Assembly: GCA_026388315.1 (NCBI GenBank)
Contig: JAPLKA010000114.1
Coordinates: forward strand, 1 to 34,297
Direction of reading: 5' to 3'
Source of the DNA: Pseudomonadota bacterium
GTDB lineage: Bacteria; Desulfobacterota; Syntrophorhabdia; Syntrophorhabdales; Syntrophorhabdaceae
Length of the DNA stretch: 34,297 nt
The first letter of the stretch is position 1. Every line of letters starts with the position of its first letter. Shown here piece after piece: positions 32,813-34,297 of the stretch. Made by a program: the position numbers and the translations under genes. The notes under the pieces are model-generated. The model searched no databases. It was not told the DNA's origin and worked only from the letters and a program-made list of their open reading frames with translations.

Positions 32813-33712
32813 TTATTTATACGTTTTCCCATAAATAACACATTCCGCTTCCCCTCGAATCCTCTCAAACGGCCTTGGATATTGTTCAGCTATGTTACCG
32901 CTTCCCATAATCTTAATCTTTGACGTATGGGTAATGAGCTTTTCAAGGGCCAGCTTTGAGGGAAGGTTAATCAGGTTCGGCATCAGCCACTCCTGCTCAT
33001 CTTTCGCATAGTGACTCCTTGTGTCTGTTTTCATACGGACGAACGTGTAATTACCGTTGTGTTTCACAATACCTGTGCCGCTTACAACAAATGGAAAGAG
33101 CCTGCTATAATCTTCAGTGACATGGTTATTATAGGTGGCCAGCAATTTCTTCTTTTCCACGAAATATCCTTTTCCAAGGACTATATCCTCCCCTGAGAGC
33201 TCTTTGTTCAGGGTAATATCTTCTTTTTTAAGAAAATTAAGCATATGTTTTGTTCCCATTGCCTTTGAGAGGTTTTTTAAACCTTCTTCGTCCTTGTCTT
33301 TCAATATATCGAGCGGTTTCTTCCAGGTAGTATTACTGTTGCTGCCTCTGCTCGCGGAAATCAACCCATCCTTTTCTATGAGCCCTTCCTTCAGGGCAAA
33401 ACAGACAAGCGGAACCGATATAAAAAGGGACGGCTCAATCTGATCCTCCTCAGGTATAGGGCGTTGCTCCGCCTTTTGGGAAATGTGATGCGCAGCTACA
33501 TGCGTTTTTACAGAAACAACCTCTTCAACCTCTTCAATTGTTTTATGTGCGTTGCCCTGACTCGCCATACTCATGCTTTTCGATCCGGAATTCTGCCCTT
33601 CAGAAATCCTTTTAACGGATAATTTATCCGGAATTTTTGCAGCAACCGAAGCATATAGCAAGCATATGACAACACAGACAAAAAAGGCCCTCCTATTAGC
33701 CTTTTTTTTCAT
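32813..33712 (-). CDS. PASTA-domain protein in the ftsI position (putative degenerate transpeptidase)
   Basis: Between ftsL and murE, where ftsI (PBP3/PBP2b class) normally lies, is a 299-aa protein; real FtsI has about 550-650 aa. It has a TM helix (residues 9-25), a polar linker, and a C-terminal PASTA domain from residue 244 (MPNLINLPSKLALEKL, IMGSGNIAEQYPRPFERIRG). Residues 92-118 (IEPSLFISVPLVCFALKEGL) resemble the FtsI active-site helix region EPGSTFKPFT...ALEEGV. The SxxK motif is broken: Ser95 may remain, but Ile replaces the Lys. A later LSKAMGTKHMLNFLKK recalls the LGPERLYEYLRRFG segment. The SxN and KTGT motifs and the pedestal domain are missing. The ORF is intact and overlaps ftsL by 4 nt, so it is expressed with the divisome genes but cannot be an active transpeptidase. 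Confidence 0.65.
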   Translation of the reverse strand: MKKKANRRAFFVCVVICLLYASVAAKIPDKLSVKRISEGQNSGSKSMSMASQGNAHKTIEEVEEVVSVKTHVAAHHISQKAEQRPIPEEDQIEPSLFISVPLVCFALKEGLIEKDGLISASRGSNSNTTWKKPLDILKDKDEEGLKNLSKAMGTKHMLNFLKKEDITLNKELSGEDIVLGKGYFVEKKKLLATYNNHVTEDYSRLFPFVVSGTGIVKHNGNYTFVRMKTDTRSHYAKDEQEWLMPNLINLPSKLALEKLITHTSKIKIMGSGNIAEQYPRPFERIRGEAECVIYGKTYK

Positions 33713-34011
33713 CTCAATACCAGTACCTCTTCTTCCTTCGGTTTTTTTAATCCAAGTCTTTCTTTTGCCTTAAACTCAAGATATCTTGCCCGCGTTATCA
33801 CGGAAAGCTCCATCTTCAGATTGTTGTTGGCTTCTATGGTCTCCCGCTCTCTCATGAGCCGATCAACCAGTTCATCCCTGAGCTGGTTACTGGACCCCTT
33901 CACCAGAAACAGCACGAAAATGCAGCCGATAAAAAAGCAAACAATTAAAAAGGTGGACCTCAAACTTCTGTAGGTTGGTTCGCCTTTCACAGAGACATAA
34001 AGCCTCTCCAT
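33709..34011 (-). CDS. ftsL: Cell division protein FtsL
   Basis: Small bitopic divisome protein that partners with FtsQ and FtsB and activates FtsW-FtsI. It has about 100 aa: a short cytoplasmic N-terminus, a TM helix (STFLIVCFFIGCIFVLFLV) and a heptad-rich coiled coil (QLRDELVDRLMRERETIEAN), then RARYLEFKAKERLGLKKP, the family's typical end. A first ATG at 34017 is only 2 nt from the GGGGG tract. The second, at 34011, is 8 nt away and is preferred. It lies between rsmH and the ftsI slot, the standard place. Confidence 0.88.
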   Translation of the reverse strand: MERLYVSVKGEPTYRSLRSTFLIVCFFIGCIFVLFLVKGSSNQLRDELVDRLMRERETIEANNNLKMELSVITRARYLEFKAKERLGLKKPKEEEVLVLR

Positions 34012-34030
34012 ATGCATAACCCCCGGGTTT

Positions 34031-34297
34031 TTATTCTCTCTCTGCTACTCTGAGCTTGGCGCTCCTGGAACGCGGATTTTGTTTCACCTCAGACCGTCCC
34101 GCTTTTATGGGTTTTTTTGTGATGGTCATGAGCAGAGAAGAGGTTTTGAATACATTTTTTACTATCCTGTCTTCAAGGGAGTGGAATGAGATAACGCCTA
34201 TCCTTCCCTGAGGAGCAAGCACATCGGCCGCATCTGTAATGCCGGTGGTGAGGTTTTTTAACTCGCTATTTACCTCTATTCTAATTGCCTGAAAGGC
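34031..34297 (-). CDS. rsmH: 16S rRNA (cytosine1402-N4)-methyltransferase RsmH, C-terminal part
   Basis: Only the last roughly 88 residues are in the window; the gene continues beyond the right edge. [36 protein letters not shown] and the basic tail [19 protein letters not shown] are diagnostic of RsmH (formerly MraW), which methylates N4 of C1402 in the ribosomal P site. It is the first or second gene of canonical dcw clusters and lies 13-19 nt upstream of ftsL. Confidence 0.96.
   Translation of the reverse strand, partial: AFQAIRIEVNSELKNLTTGITDAADVLAPQGRIGVISFHSLEDRIVKNVFKTSSLLMTITKKPIKAGRSEVKQNPRSRSAKLRVAERE

Overview
The window looks like chromosome of a Gram-negative, probably anaerobic bacterium of the former Deltaproteobacteria (Desulfobacterota; a Syntrophorhabdus- or Syntrophobacter-like lineage is my inference, not proven). 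Reasons: a classic dcw (division and cell wall) gene order with a meso-diaminopimelate type MurE, lipoprotein and Sec signal peptides, a thioredoxin-like gene with an in-frame UGA in a UxxC motif (a selenoprotein signature common in anaerobic deltaproteobacteria), and remnants of plasmid/transposon-type genes. No rRNA, tRNA or CRISPR array was seen.

Layout. 1-8.7 kb is a mixed housekeeping region: an MltB-type lytic transglycosylase whose N-terminus is fused to a stub of a MazG-type protein, an ATP-type phosphofructokinase with a mixed active-site signature, a 14-TM-type MFS exporter, a Nudix protein with an extra helical domain, two SAM methyltransferases (one carrying an in-frame insertion of a dispersed palindromic repeat), an FmdB zinc ribbon protein, a TsaC/YrdC enzyme, a HAD phosphatase and an NlpC/P60 lipoprotein. 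8.7-10.1 kb holds the thioredoxin-like selenoprotein candidate and a degenerate patch with a ParB-like remnant. 10.1-16.9 kb is a run of mostly single genes: alanine dehydrogenase, SRAP (YedK/HMCES-type) protein, several secreted or membrane proteins, a calcineurin-like phosphoesterase and a secreted pentapeptide-repeat protein.

16.87-17.65 kb is non-coding and structured. Upstream of the pentapeptide gene lies a promoter followed by two near-identical 138-bp units, each ending in a strong intrinsic terminator. The loop of an upstream hairpin is complementary over 7 nt to the terminator arm. This is a good candidate for a tandem riboswitch-like attenuator. Next to it is a 119-bp structured element closed by a perfect 13-bp inverted repeat.

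17.6-34.3 kb is a compact minus-strand dcw operon: rsmH (partial), ftsL, [ftsI position], murE, murF, mraY, murD, [ftsW position], murG, murC, murB, ddl, ftsQ, ftsA, ftsZ and a radical SAM gene. All cytoplasmic murein-precursor enzymes look intact. The two slots that should encode the septal synthase pair do not hold normal enzymes. The ftsI slot encodes a 299-aa protein with one TM segment, a shrunken transpeptidase-like region lacking the catalytic SxxK lysine, and a C-terminal PASTA domain. The ftsW slot encodes a 261-aa protein with about ten TM helices but no large catalytic loop. Both are intact ORFs translationally coupled to their neighbours. Parallel decay of a SEDS-bPBP pair into retained pseudoenzymes is the most unusual observation in the window.
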